DNA of 64,000 nt from an uncultured Verrucomicrobiales bacterium (lineage in GTDB: Bacteria; Verrucomicrobiota; Verrucomicrobiia; Verrucomicrobiales; DEV007). Below are positions 25,077 to 33,538 of this stretch, piece after piece. The notes beneath the pieces are model-generated. The model saw only the letters and a list, made by a program, of their open reading frames with translations. It was not told the origin of the DNA and ran no database searches. A program made the position numbers and the translations under genes. Position 1 is the first letter of the stretch. Each line of letters starts with the position of its first letter. Location of the stretch: contig CALAHF010000019.1 in assembly GCA_937891465.1 (NCBI GenBank), forward strand, positions 55,683-119,682, given 5' to 3'.

Positions 25077-26372
25077 ATGATCAAATATCTCAACTGGATG
25101 GTTCTGCTCGCGGCAGGACTCATCACGCTGGCTGCCCCCGCAGCATTGGCTCAAGAGGCGCCTCCTGTCGCCGTCACTGCCGAAGAAGCTAAAACCGTCG
25201 GAAACAACGCCTGGATGCTAACCTCGACAGCGCTGGTTCTCTTCATGACCATTCCAGGACTCGCGCTTTTCTACGGCGGCCTCGTAAGTAAGAAAAACGT
25301 GCTCTCTGTGTTAATGCACTGTTTCGCTCTGACCGCAGTACTCAGCATCGTATGGCTGATTTGTGGTTACTCGATGACAATCGGAAACGACGGCGGTTGG
25401 TTCGGCGGCTTCAACCACATCATGCATAATGGTGTCGGATCCGACGGGATTTTAAACTCTGCGTTTCAAATGACGTTTTTCATCATCACTCCGGCACTCA
25501 TCGTAGGAACCTTCGTTGAGCGGATCAAATTCTCCGCGATGCTGCTTTTCTCGGTGCTTTGGGCATTACTCGTTTACGCGCCCATTTGCCACATCACGTG
25601 GTTTGGTGGTGAAGGGGAGAATCAGTCTCTTTTTTCAAAATGGGGAGTTGAAGATCTCGCTGGCGGAGTTGTCGTTCACATCACGGCCGGTGTCGCAGCG
25701 CTCATCGCATGCATAATGGTTGGAAAGCGGAAACACCCGACCCCTCCGCATAATTTACCGATGACAGTCATTGGAACCGCGATGCTTTGGGTCGGTTGGT
25801 TTGGCTTCAACGCAGGCAGCCAGGGCGGCGCATCGGATGCTGCTGCAATGACTCTTTTCGTGACTCACATTTCAGCCGCAACCGGCGCGTTTGTTTGGAT
25901 GATGATTGATTGGATCACTGAAAAGAAACCAACCGTTCTCGGAACTGTGACGGGCGCCATTGCCGGCCTGGCCGCGATCACTCCTGCATCCGGCGTAGCA
26001 ACCCCGGGCGGCGCGCTCATCATCGGCGCAACTTCCGGTATCGTTTGCTGGTGGGCATCCGTTAAACTTAAAAACGCACTGGGATACGATGACTCACTCG
26101 ACGTGGTCGGTGTTCACGGGGTCGGCGGCGTTGTTGGAACACTTCTCGCTGCGGTTGTTGGCTCTACGCTTTTCGGTGGGGAATTCGACATGTTGAAGCA
26201 ACTCGGTATTCAAGCCCTCGCATCGGTCGTTACGATCGTTTACACCGGAGTTGTTACTGTGATTATTCTCCTTGTTGTGAAAGTGATCTGCAAGGGCCTA
26301 CGCGTTTCGGAAGAAGATGAGCGACTTGGATTGGATCAATCAGCCCATGGCGAAGCCGCTTATAATGACTGA
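25077..26372 (+). CDS. amt: Ammonium transporter Amt (first copy)
   Basis: 431 aa from ATG 25077; the longer frame upstream runs through a repeat and has no signal. A cleavable signal (MVLLAAGLITLAAPAALAQE) precedes eleven predicted membrane helices, as in AmtB. Family motifs are GLALFYGGLVSKKNVLSVLM, a periplasmic-gate Trp/Phe region, VVVHITAGVAAL with the first pore His, VGWFGFNAGSQGG, and VVGVHGVGGVVGT with the second pore His; the C-terminus is HGEAAYND. It carries ammonia or ammonium into the cell. It is followed by a repeat copy and a strong terminator, so amt1 and amt2 are separate units. No glnK gene is linked. Confidence 0.93.
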   Translation: MIKYLNWMVLLAAGLITLAAPAALAQEAPPVAVTAEEAKTVGNNAWMLTSTALVLFMTIPGLALFYGGLVSKKNVLSVLMHCFALTAVLSIVWLICGYSMTIGNDGGWFGGFNHIMHNGVGSDGILNSAFQMTFFIITPALIVGTFVERIKFSAMLLFSVLWALLVYAPICHITWFGGEGENQSLFSKWGVEDLAGGVVVHITAGVAALIACIMVGKRKHPTPPHNLPMTVIGTAMLWVGWFGFNAGSQGGASDAAAMTLFVTHISAATGAFVWMMIDWITEKKPTVLGTVTGAIAGLAAITPASGVATPGGALIIGATSGIVCWWASVKLKNALGYDDSLDVVGVHGVGGVVGTLLAAVVGSTLFGGEFDMLKQLGIQALASVVTIVYTGVVTVIILLVVKVICKGLRVSEEDERLGLDQSAHGEAAYND

Positions 26373-26386
26373 TCTGTTTTCAGTCT

Positions 26387-26435
26387 CCACGATCAGATAG
26401 GGTTGGTTCGCCAATCCAATAGGGTCTGTTCGTAA
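26387..26435. repeat. Dispersed 50-bp repeat, copy 6
   Basis: CACGATCAGATAGGGTTGG followed by TTCGCCAATCCAATAGGGTC and TGTTCGTAA. It lies between the amt1 stop and its terminator. Confidence 0.8.
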
Positions 26436-26440
26436 TTTTG

Positions 26441-26478
26441 AAAACCCTCGCCCGGCTCGTTCCGGACGAGGGTTTTTT
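26441..26478 (+). terminator. Intrinsic terminator of amt1
   Basis: AAAACCCTCG and CGAGGGTTTT form a 10-bp stem with an inner CCGG/CCGG pairing, followed by a T run. Confidence 0.9.
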
Positions 26479-26601
26479 CGTTTCTTCCCGTTCAAGTTCC
26501 TCACCGGCTTTGAGAAATTAATCATTTTTTTAGGATTCCTTTTTTCAAAAAACACGCATTTGGCAGTCGCCCTCAGAAAAACACTAACCCAATTAATAAC
26601 C

Positions 26602-26621
26602 TGGTTACAAACGTGTTACCA
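26602..26621. promoter_or_regulatory. Inverted repeat, possible enhancer-binding site upstream of amt2
   Basis: TGGTTAC-N6-GTTACCA, one mismatch in 7-bp arms, lies about 50-70 bp upstream of the -24 element. A dyad here fits a site for an NtrC-type activator, but it does not match the enteric NtrC consensus closely. Confidence 0.35.
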
Positions 26622-26669
26622 CGTCCATGAGATTAGACCAAAACCGCATAATCGATTTTCCACCAAAAG

Positions 26670-26687
26670 TTGGCACGCGCCATGCTT
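26670..26687 (+). promoter_or_regulatory. Sigma-54 (-24/-12) promoter of amt2
   Basis: TTGGCACGCGCCATGCTTA has GG (26672-26673) and GC (26684-26685) spaced by 10 nt, and a perfect TTGGCACG half. The transcription start would be near 26697, about 80 nt before the ATG. This implies RpoN- and activator-dependent expression under nitrogen limitation. Confidence 0.8.
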
Positions 26688-26776
26688 AACCCTCTGCCGA
26701 CAAGAATAACGAACTCTCACGGGGTTCATCAACTCAAAGACCCTGAGAGAGGTCAACCACACTAACAACACTCAAA

Positions 26777-28165
26777 ATGAAAAATCGATTCAACCTTCGA
26801 AACTGGCTCATGCTGGGAACCATGGCGTTCGCGCTCCTAGGAGGCGACGCCTTCGCACAGAACACAGCACCTGCCGCAGATCCTACTCCAGTAGCTGAAG
26901 CTGCTGCCGCTGGACCCGAAAGCGCTTACTCATCTGACGAATATATTGCCTCAGACGGATACTCAACTTTCGCGGTCAATAACCTCTGGATCTGTATTGC
27001 AGCAGCTCTGGTCTTCATCATGCACCTCGGTTTCGCCACTCTCGAGTGCGGACTGACGCAGAAGAAAAACACCGTCAACATTCTGTTCAAGAACGTTTGG
27101 ATTATCTCGACCGGTATTCTGCTCTACGCAGCATGGGGTTTTAACGCGATGTATCCGGGCGACTTTAACGGCTTCTTTGCGATGGGTAGCTGGTTCGGAG
27201 GCAATCTTAACGACGCTTCGCTGACAACCGCTGAATACAACGCCGGTTATACTTGGTGGGGTGACTTCATCTTCCAGTCAATGTTCGCAGCGACTGCGGC
27301 AACCATCGTTTCCGGTGCCGTTGCTGAGCGCGTAAAACTTCCAACCTTCATGCTTTTCGCAGTGATCCTCGTAGGCTTCGCTTACCCAATCACGGGTAGC
27401 TGGAAGTGGGGCGGTGGCTGGCTCGACGCCAAAGGTTTCTACGATTTTGCTGGTTCAAGTATCGTTCACGCCTTCGGTGGTTTCGCAGCTCTTGCTTGTG
27501 TTCTCATCCTCGGGCCTCGCGCTGGCAAATACACCAAGAGCGGGGTTCGCCCAATTCTCGGACACAGCCTTCCGCTTGCAGCGATCGGCGTATTCCTCCT
27601 CTTCCTCGGTTGGTTCGGTTTCAACGGCGGATCAGCTCTCTCAGCTGACCCGAAAGCTGTTTCTTATGTTTTCACCACGACCGCTCTTGCCGCTTGTGCC
27701 GGTGCCGTTGCTTCGATCTTTGTTTCATGGATCATCATCAAGAAGCCTGACCTTTCAATGGCCCTCAACGGAATCCTTGCTGGCCTCGTTGGTATCACCG
27801 CCGGTGCTGACACCGTTGGTGAAGGAAGCGCAATCCTGATCGGCCTCATCGCTGGTGTGATCGTTGTTTTCTCGATCCTCTTCTTCGACAAAATCAAGAT
27901 CGACGATCCAGTGGGTGCGATCTCCGTTCACGGAGTCTGCGGTATCTGGGGAACGGTTGCAGTGGGCATCTTCTCATTCAACCCTGAGCACAAATTCTTC
28001 ACCCAGTTGCTTGGAACGCTCTCCATGAGTGCCTTTGCGTTCATCTTCGCTTTCGCAGTCTTCTTCATCCTCAAACTCCTCATGGGTGTGCGTGTTAGCG
28101 CCGAGGAAGAAGCCGAAGGTTTGGACGTCGCTGAGCACGGTGCTCCGGCCTACAACTTGAACTAA
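26777..28165 (+). CDS. amt: Ammonium transporter Amt (second copy)
   Basis: 462 aa with a signal peptide (LGTMAFALLGGDAFAQ) and then an acidic, Ala-rich periplasmic lead of ~30 residues. The Amt core follows: HLGFATLECGLTQKKNTVNI, WWGDFIFQSMFAATAATIV, VAERVKL, SSIVHAFGGFAALACV (first pore His), LFLGWFGFNGGSALSAD and AISVHGVCGIWGTVAVGIF (second pore His), ending HGAPAYNLN. The CGLTQKKN form groups it with Amt proteins of the Amt/GlnK-associated type. It is preceded by the best sigma-54 promoter in the window and followed by a strong terminator, so it is monocistronic. Confidence 0.93.
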   Translation: MKNRFNLRNWLMLGTMAFALLGGDAFAQNTAPAADPTPVAEAAAAGPESAYSSDEYIASDGYSTFAVNNLWICIAAALVFIMHLGFATLECGLTQKKNTVNILFKNVWIISTGILLYAAWGFNAMYPGDFNGFFAMGSWFGGNLNDASLTTAEYNAGYTWWGDFIFQSMFAATAATIVSGAVAERVKLPTFMLFAVILVGFAYPITGSWKWGGGWLDAKGFYDFAGSSIVHAFGGFAALACVLILGPRAGKYTKSGVRPILGHSLPLAAIGVFLLFLGWFGFNGGSALSADPKAVSYVFTTTALAACAGAVASIFVSWIIIKKPDLSMALNGILAGLVGITAGADTVGEGSAILIGLIAGVIVVFSILFFDKIKIDDPVGAISVHGVCGIWGTVAVGIFSFNPEHKFFTQLLGTLSMSAFAFIFAFAVFFILKLLMGVRVSAEEEAEGLDVAEHGAPAYNLN

Positions 28166-28211
28166 GTGAGATTGAGTTCTTACTAAGAACAACATTCTAA
28201 ATTACTCGAAG

Positions 28212-28242
28212 CGGGGAAGGAAAATTCCTTCCCCGTTTTTTC
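28212..28242 (+). terminator. Intrinsic terminator of amt2
   Basis: CGGGGAAGGAA and TTCCTTCCCCG form an 11-bp perfect stem followed by six T. Confidence 0.92.
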
Positions 28243-28664
28243 GTGTACCGCTCTGAAAAGTTTCTGGTCATTTTCGACACCGCGGAGAAAAGGTCTGCCT
28301 ATAGCGATTTCACGCTCGGACCTCACGTTAGGCACTCAAATCGGCGAAACCCACTGCGCCTCAATCCGCGTTAAGGATTCGGTCGCCATATTTCAGGGTG
28401 AGAGAGAAGCCATCCGATAAAAGCAATCAAGAAATCGGATTCCCATCCAAGCACTCTTAGATTCTCAATTCCCTCTTCAGTGATACCCACATTCAAATGC
28501 AATAGGTTTCCCCGCTCACTCCTTGCTGCCTTCTCACAGATCACCCAATAGAATCGCAAGCAGCTTGATCTTCACACCTAAAAACGATTGAAGCTTAACT
28601 CTGCACAAAAACTCGGCTTTGAAAGCCCACTCCATCTCGATCGATTTATCGAGTCCTCTAGACA

Positions 28665-28700
28665 CAAAAAAACCTCCGATTTTTCAATCGAAGGCTTCTT
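28665..28700 (-). terminator. Intrinsic terminator of the GreA-like gene
   Basis: On the minus strand CCTTCGAT and ATCGGAGG form an 8-position stem with one mismatch, followed by seven T. Confidence 0.75.
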
Positions 28701-28727
28701 CGTAAAGGTTTTGTTGGTATTACCAAA

Positions 28728-30566
28728 TTACGCTACTGCAATCGACGCCACTTTATAGCGATCGACTTCATCTTCAGATCCAGTAGGAAGCGCGACGTCT
28801 TCACCGACTTTCTTCTCGAGAAGCAATTTGCCCCGCTCAGAAAGGTAAGCGATCACGTTCTTATCTGCGTCGTAATCCCAGGCACCCATGATGGAATACT
28901 CCAACTTGTCGCCACCGTCGGTGCTTTCAAGCGTTACTCGGGTTCCAATTGAAACCTGCGTCGTGTCTGGATCGCTGAAATCGTATGGGTTCGCAACTTT
29001 CAGCTCGCGCTCCCAGTCAGCTTTCCGCTTCATAAGCACCCGCTGGTATTCCTTAGCGGACTTATACTCGAAGTTCTCACGCAAATCGCCGTATGAGCGA
29101 GCAATCTTGATGTCTTCGCGGTTTTGAGGGATCTCCTCTTTAACCAACTTATCAAAATCAGCTTTCCGAGTGACCATACTTTCCTCAGATACGAAGATGA
29201 CGTCGTCTTCGTATTTATCACTGCCACGCACAAGGTCCTGAACTTCAGGGTGCATCTTAATGACACGCGCCATCAGCGATTTCCGCGTCAGCTCATCGAA
29301 CGATGCTGAAGTAATCAGACGACTCGCAAAGTTCCGAATCGTGTTGATGTCCGCATCCGCAATCAAATCAGGAATCAAATCCGGATCATCAGCAATCAAG
29401 TCACGCAAGCGGTTCGCCGCACGAGCTGCAGTTTCTTCCTGAAGTTGGTCAGTTTCGAGCGAACTCATGACCGCCAAGCTCAATGATGGGTCAAAAATAA
29501 CTTCAGCAAGGTTTTTACGCTCGCGACAAATCCATGCCAATGAGTCAGAAGACAACGAACGCTGTTGCAAACCAGTATCGAAAAAGTCGATCACCCGGTC
29601 AGCGCCTTCATTATCAGCCACGATTGATGCAACTTCAGAAATCGTTCTCAGGTTACTTTCAGGAATCAACTTCAGAATCTCTGAAATCCACTCGTCACCG
29701 AAAGCTTCCGGATAAGCACGCAAAACACCGCGAAGACGAGTCAACGAGAGCTCTTGAAGCAATTCAGGGATCTTATCGTTGTGACTTTTGATGATTCCCG
29801 CAATTGTCGGGCCGCCTTCAGGCAATTCGATGCCCTTAACCTTGGTTCCGACATCATCACGAGTCAGAACCAATTCGACAGCAGCAGGAAAATGGAGACG
29901 CAAACCTTTTGAAGCCGCATCATTCAAACCATCCACAACCGGGAGCATTTGTTTAGCCGGATCATCAAAAGCAGTGAGGTCGTTCAACATCACGTCGACA
30001 GCCTTCGCTTTGCTCTTCAAATCACGGGCACTTTCAAAATCCTGAATGAGAGCTTCTGACGGATCCAAGTTCTCATCGCGAAGCTCCAACGGGTCCGTGC
30101 GTTTGGTCGGAACCACAAACAGGCGGTCGCCACGCAGTTTCTTTTTCGTGCTTTCCCACCAGGTTTTGTATTTTCCCTCTGCAATGACGCGACCTTTCAG
30201 CATCACCTCAAAATTATCGATCGAAACTTTGCCGCCTACACTGGCGATCGCAAGACGAGCCAAACCAATAGGATCTTCCTTCGCCATTTCCTGCAACTCC
30301 TCCACCTTCGAGTGGCGTTTCGCGTAGAAATGGTCTTCATCAACCGGAGTCACAGAACTCGCGACAAACTTCATGCCCATCTCATGAGCCGGCTTGTCTT
30401 CGAAATCGATGACTACTTTTGTGTTTAAACGATCCCAGTCATTAATCTTTCCTGCCCCCCAGCTTTTGTGATGACAAAAGGTACCAGGTGGAAGGAGATC
30501 CAGCTTTTCAGCTGTCTCCATGTCGATTTTATCGCGGGCGACTAGTTTTTCGAGGTCAGAATGCAT
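28728..30566 (-). CDS. greA: Long GreA/GreB-like transcription elongation factor
   Basis: 612 aa from Met at 30566 (a start 21 codons upstream, at 30629, is possible). The last ~170 residues have Gre-factor features: DLRENFEYKSAKEYQR matches the GreA coiled-coil signature DLSENAEYHAAKE, and VSIGTRVTLES leads into the FKBP-like C-terminal domain ending in VGEDVALPTGSEDEVDRYKV. The first ~440 residues are an added region: a short all-beta start (PPGTFCHHKSWGAGKI, reminiscent of a CarD/Tudor-like fold) and then helical repeats. Very long GreA proteins are known in Chlamydiae, also PVC members. It should act on stalled RNA polymerase; whether the acidic catalytic tip is kept needs an alignment. 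Confidence 0.8.
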   Translation of the reverse strand: MHSDLEKLVARDKIDMETAEKLDLLPPGTFCHHKSWGAGKINDWDRLNTKVVIDFEDKPAHEMGMKFVASSVTPVDEDHFYAKRHSKVEELQEMAKEDPIGLARLAIASVGGKVSIDNFEVMLKGRVIAEGKYKTWWESTKKKLRGDRLFVVPTKRTDPLELRDENLDPSEALIQDFESARDLKSKAKAVDVMLNDLTAFDDPAKQMLPVVDGLNDAASKGLRLHFPAAVELVLTRDDVGTKVKGIELPEGGPTIAGIIKSHNDKIPELLQELSLTRLRGVLRAYPEAFGDEWISEILKLIPESNLRTISEVASIVADNEGADRVIDFFDTGLQQRSLSSDSLAWICRERKNLAEVIFDPSLSLAVMSSLETDQLQEETAARAANRLRDLIADDPDLIPDLIADADINTIRNFASRLITSASFDELTRKSLMARVIKMHPEVQDLVRGSDKYEDDVIFVSEESMVTRKADFDKLVKEEIPQNREDIKIARSYGDLRENFEYKSAKEYQRVLMKRKADWERELKVANPYDFSDPDTTQVSIGTRVTLESTDGGDKLEYSIMGAWDYDADKNVIAYLSERGKLLLEKKVGEDVALPTGSEDEVDRYKVASIAVA

Positions 30567-30720
30567 TCTTTGTTTTAACAATAAAGCGAATGTGGGGCAT
30601 TTTTCGAAGGAAAAATTCACTTTTATCAAAGAAAATTAAAAAACGGCTCAAAAATCTCTCTGAAATTTCTCTTTTTTGAGTTGCCAAAATGCTTTTCACC
30701 TGTCTAATCTGAAAACCAAC

Positions 30721-31134
30721 ATGAAGAAAATCGCCGTTGCACTCCTTTTCATCGCCCTTGTCGCCCCTTTGATGGCTGACATTCAGGCTCCGCCAAAGTC
30801 GAAGCAAACCTCGACTCACAAACTAACGCGTGGTCTCACGAACATTATTTATGGGTGGTCTGAGCTTCCTACATCAATTTATCGCTCAGCGGAGCAAGGT
30901 GACCCAATCGCTGAAGTTTGGGTTGGCGGCATCATTCGCGGGCTTGAGCGCACCGGACAGCGCCTCAGTTATGGCGTCTACGAAGTGGTAAACTGGCGCA
31001 AGCCTCTCTTCAAAGAGACTTACCGCCCGCCATACACCAGCATCAATTATGATCCAATTAGCGGTTATGAAGAATTTCCTCCACAAATTGGAAACCTCTC
31101 AACCGTGAATTACTCCCGCGGTCGCTCGTGGTAG
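30721..31134 (+). CDS. TIGR04073-like exosortase-associated exported protein
   Basis: 137 aa from ATG 30721, with a clear signal peptide (KKIAVALLFIALVAPLMADI). The mature part reads KLTRGLTNIIYGWSELPTS, then GGIIRGLERTGQRLSYGVYE and VVNW, which is the pattern I associate with TIGR04073, a small family found with exosortase systems in Verrucomicrobia. No exosortase lies in the window. The tail is Tyr/Pro rich and polar. It is followed by a terminator. Confidence 0.7.
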   Translation: MKKIAVALLFIALVAPLMADIQAPPKSKQTSTHKLTRGLTNIIYGWSELPTSIYRSAEQGDPIAEVWVGGIIRGLERTGQRLSYGVYEVVNWRKPLFKETYRPPYTSINYDPISGYEEFPPQIGNLSTVNYSRGRSW

Positions 31135-31174
31135 AAAGCAACGATACGGTTCGAAGTCTTTAAGATTTCGCAAA

Positions 31175-31205
31175 GAGCTCGCCTCAATGATGGCGAGCTT
31201 TTTTA
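31175..31205 (+). terminator. Intrinsic terminator after the TIGR04073-like gene
   Basis: AGCTCGCC-TCAATGAT-GGCGAGCT followed by six T; the stem is a perfect 8 bp. Confidence 0.9.
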
Positions 31206-31207
31206 TG

Positions 31208-31257
31208 TCCACGAACCAATAGGGTATGATCGACGACTCAACAGGGTATGATCGTAA
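31208..31257. repeat. Dispersed 50-bp repeat, copy 7
   Basis: ACGAACCAATAGGGTATGATCG then ACGACTCAACAGGGTATGATCG. Both halves are in direct orientation. The ATG used as pgeF start (31226) is inside the element. Confidence 0.85.
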
Positions 31258-31933
31258 ATCCAACTTCACGTTGGTTGATCGTTTTGTCGAAACCTTCCCT
31301 GCCCTCGAGGCCATCCCTGGTTTGATTCACGGATTTGTTCTTCGAAATCCCGAAATTGATGTCGCAGTTGACCGTGATGAAGCCCTTGAGCGCCTTCAAC
31401 CCTGTTACGATTCAATTTTATCTGAATTGGAGATCCCACGAGACCATTTTTGGACCGGGGAACAAGTGCACGCCGATTCCATTTTTGTCGTGGAGTCCGG
31501 ACCCGCCGCGCATATCCCCGACACCGACGGGTTTGTAACCTCACAACCCGGGCAATATTTGGGAATTTTTGTCGCTGATTGCGGAGCCGTTTTCATAGTC
31601 GATCCGGTAAAACGAGCCTGTGGCTTGGTGCATTCAGGAAAAAAAGGCTCCGAATTGGAGATCTCGCGTCGCGCCATTGAACTGATGGTCGAGCGCTTTG
31701 GATCCAATCCTTCAGATCTGATTGTTCAAGTCAGCCCATGCATTCGGCCACCTGCCTACGAAATAGATTTTGCTGGGCAAGCCAGGGAAAGTTGTCAGAA
31801 AGCTGGAGTTCAATCCATTTTTGATGATGAAACCTGCACCAGTTTGGATTTGGAACGCTATTACAGCTATCGCGCCGAACTGGGAAAGACGGGACGGATG
31901 CTCGCAATTTTAGGCTTCAAAAAAACTGACTGA
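31226..31933 (+). CDS. pgeF: PgeF/YfiH-type polyphenol oxidase (laccase-fold) family protein
   Basis: 235 aa. The family motifs are TGEQVHAD with a metal-ligand His, DTDGFVTSQPGQYLGIFVADCGAVF with the Cys ligand, and ACGLVHSGKKG where most members have HAGWRG; the C-terminus carries DLERYYSYRAELGKTGRMLAIL. Characterised members (PgeF) remove mis-incorporated residues from peptidoglycan precursors or oxidise purine nucleosides. The usual HAGWRG is altered to HSGKKG, so activity may differ. The ATG start lies in a dispersed repeat, and about the first 10 residues are repeat-encoded; a TTG at 31271 is the alternative. It is 8 bp upstream of ispE and probably co-transcribed with it. Confidence 0.8.
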   Translation: MIDDSTGYDRKSNFTLVDRFVETFPALEAIPGLIHGFVLRNPEIDVAVDRDEALERLQPCYDSILSELEIPRDHFWTGEQVHADSIFVVESGPAAHIPDTDGFVTSQPGQYLGIFVADCGAVFIVDPVKRACGLVHSGKKGSELEISRRAIELMVERFGSNPSDLIVQVSPCIRPPAYEIDFAGQARESCQKAGVQSIFDDETCTSLDLERYYSYRAELGKTGRMLAILGFKKTD

Positions 31934-31941
31934 TTTCGATC

Positions 31942-32787
31942 ATGGCTGATTCAACTTCAATCCAAGCACCAGCAAAGACAAACCTGTCACTCCGCGTTCT
32001 AAATAAACGTGAGGACGGTTTTCACGAGATTGAAACACGAATGATTCGACTCTCGCTCGCTGATCGAGTTGACCTAAGTTGGACAACCGATGATCGAATC
32101 GAGCTTACCTGCTCAGATCCAGAACTGCCTACCGGAGAGGAAAATCTGGCAACAAAAGCAGTCCGCGCCCTGGAGGAGCGAGTTAGAAAGAAATTCTCAT
32201 TGCGAATTCACATCGAAAAGAAGATCCCTTCAGGAGCAGGATTAGGTGGGGGAAGCAGTGATGCCGCGGCGATTCTCACCGGAGTGAACGAAATGGCTAG
32301 CCTTGGTTTATCTATTGAAGAATTGGCCCAAATTGGAGCAACTGTAGGATCCGACGTTTCGTTTTTCGTCTACGATTGCGCCTGCGATTGCACAGGTCGA
32401 GGCGAAGCCGTAACCCCATTGCCTGATTTTAATCCAGGGTTGCCCCTCGTGCTGGCAAAACCCGATTTTGGGGTCTCAGCGGGATGGGCATATCAGAAAT
32501 TTTTAAATTCGAAGGAATTACCTGGCATTTCCTACGTCCCTCAAATTTGTCCTTGGGGTTTGATGATGAATGACCTGGAACAGCCCGTTTTTCAAAAGCA
32601 CCTTGTGCTGGCGAGTATGAAAATGTGGTTATTGAATCAGGCTGAAGTCCACGCCGCAATGATGAGTGGATCCGGATCTACCATGCTAGCAGTCTTAAAT
32701 AAGAGCGATGCGGGCATTGAACTCGCCGAGCGAATTCGTGCCAGGTTTGGCCAATCGACGTGGACTTGGGTAGGACATTCTCTGTAA
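31942..32787 (+). CDS. ispE: 4-diphosphocytidyl-2-C-methyl-D-erythritol kinase IspE
   Basis: 281 aa, typical length. The GHMP-kinase marks are all there: QAPAKTNLSLRVLNKREDGF at the N-terminus with the catalytic Lys, IPSGAGLGGGSSDAAAIL as the ATP-binding loop, GSDVSFFVYDCACDCTGRGE, and MMSGSGSTMLAVL near the end. It phosphorylates CDP-methylerythritol in the MEP route to isoprenoids. It starts 8 bp after the pgeF stop. Confidence 0.93.
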   Translation: MADSTSIQAPAKTNLSLRVLNKREDGFHEIETRMIRLSLADRVDLSWTTDDRIELTCSDPELPTGEENLATKAVRALEERVRKKFSLRIHIEKKIPSGAGLGGGSSDAAAILTGVNEMASLGLSIEELAQIGATVGSDVSFFVYDCACDCTGRGEAVTPLPDFNPGLPLVLAKPDFGVSAGWAYQKFLNSKELPGISYVPQICPWGLMMNDLEQPVFQKHLVLASMKMWLLNQAEVHAAMMSGSGSTMLAVLNKSDAGIELAERIRARFGQSTWTWVGHSL

Positions 32788-32987
32788 GAGAGATCTTTAT
32801 TCGCGCCTCTCAACTCGAAATGTGACCACCACTCAGGTCACGTCGACTCTCAATTTCCCGTATGAAAAATGGAGTGATGCCATCTTTCTTAGAATTTATT
32901 GAACATTTATACGTCTAAGTATTACTAAGACATTAAACACTTGTTTCTCCAAACAAAATATTCTATGGAACGGGACCTCTTCGCAAA

Positions 32988-33518
32988 ATGAACTCCCAAC
33001 CACATCACGAGCTGCCTACGAGAGCACAGTGTTTGCTGACGAACGCTTTTTCCATCCTAATAGTGGATGACATGAAGGCGAATCGAATGCTGCTGGAGCG
33101 TCTTTTGGGAAGAGTTGGTTATCACACGGTAGAAGCTGCTGATGGTCTTTCAGCACTCAGCCAACTTGAAGCGTGTTTGCCGGATCTGGTGATTTTGGAC
33201 GTGGAAATGCCGGGAATCGACGGAATTGAAGTCGTTCGCCGCTTTCGTGAATCCGAATCTGAGGAGGAGGTTGCACCCCTGCCTATCATTATTGCCTCCG
33301 GGAATCCATCGGAAGCAATGGAAGAATCAGCCCTGGAAGAAGGAGCCGATCTTTTTCTGACCAAACCTTTCGATTTTCCTATCTTGCTTTCTGAAATCCG
33401 CACGATGCTTCGCGCTCGCCGAACGGTTGTCGACCGCGTTCAAAGAGCGAAAGAATTAGAATCAGGAGACCGAGTTGCACCCAATACACTCTCAGTGGCC
33501 CTATCCACCAAGGATTAA
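32988..33518 (+). CDS. Single-domain response regulator (CheY-like receiver)
   Basis: 176 aa. The receiver domain spans about residues 20-145: acidic pair Asp27/Asp28 in ILIVDDMK, phospho-acceptor Asp71 in VILDVEMPG, the switch Ser of IIIASGNP, and Lys in FLTKPFDF. A 30-residue tail has no output domain, so it should signal by protein contacts. There is no histidine kinase next to it. It is convergent with ftsZ, the ends being 20 bp apart. Confidence 0.9.
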   Translation: MNSQPHHELPTRAQCLLTNAFSILIVDDMKANRMLLERLLGRVGYHTVEAADGLSALSQLEACLPDLVILDVEMPGIDGIEVVRRFRESESEEEVAPLPIIIASGNPSEAMEESALEEGADLFLTKPFDFPILLSEIRTMLRARRTVVDRVQRAKELESGDRVAPNTLSVALSTKD

Positions 33519-33538
33519 ACTGGATTCAGACCTTCTGT

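Larger units (their letters stand above)
26373..26776. other. Intergenic region between amt1 and amt2
   Basis: About 400 bp that holds, in order, a dispersed repeat (26387-26435), the amt1 terminator (26441-26478), a near-perfect inverted repeat with TGGTTAC and GTTACCA arms (about 26602-26621) and a sigma-54 promoter (26670-26687). Confidence 0.7.
28166..28727. other. Intergenic region after amt2
   Basis: About 560 bp between convergent genes. It contains the amt2 terminator (28212-28242) and the terminator of the GreA-like gene (28665-28700). A 62-codon minus-strand frame at 28371-28559 has no recognised family and no visible ribosome site; I do not call it a gene. Confidence 0.5.

Noticed and set aside
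28371..28559. 62-codon minus-strand gene between amt2 and the GreA-like gene
   Set aside because: No ribosome site, signal or family match; plausible only by amino-acid composition.
32822..32841. Hairpin GTGACC/GGTCAC after ispE as a terminator
   Set aside because: Only 6 bp and no T run follows; too weak to call.
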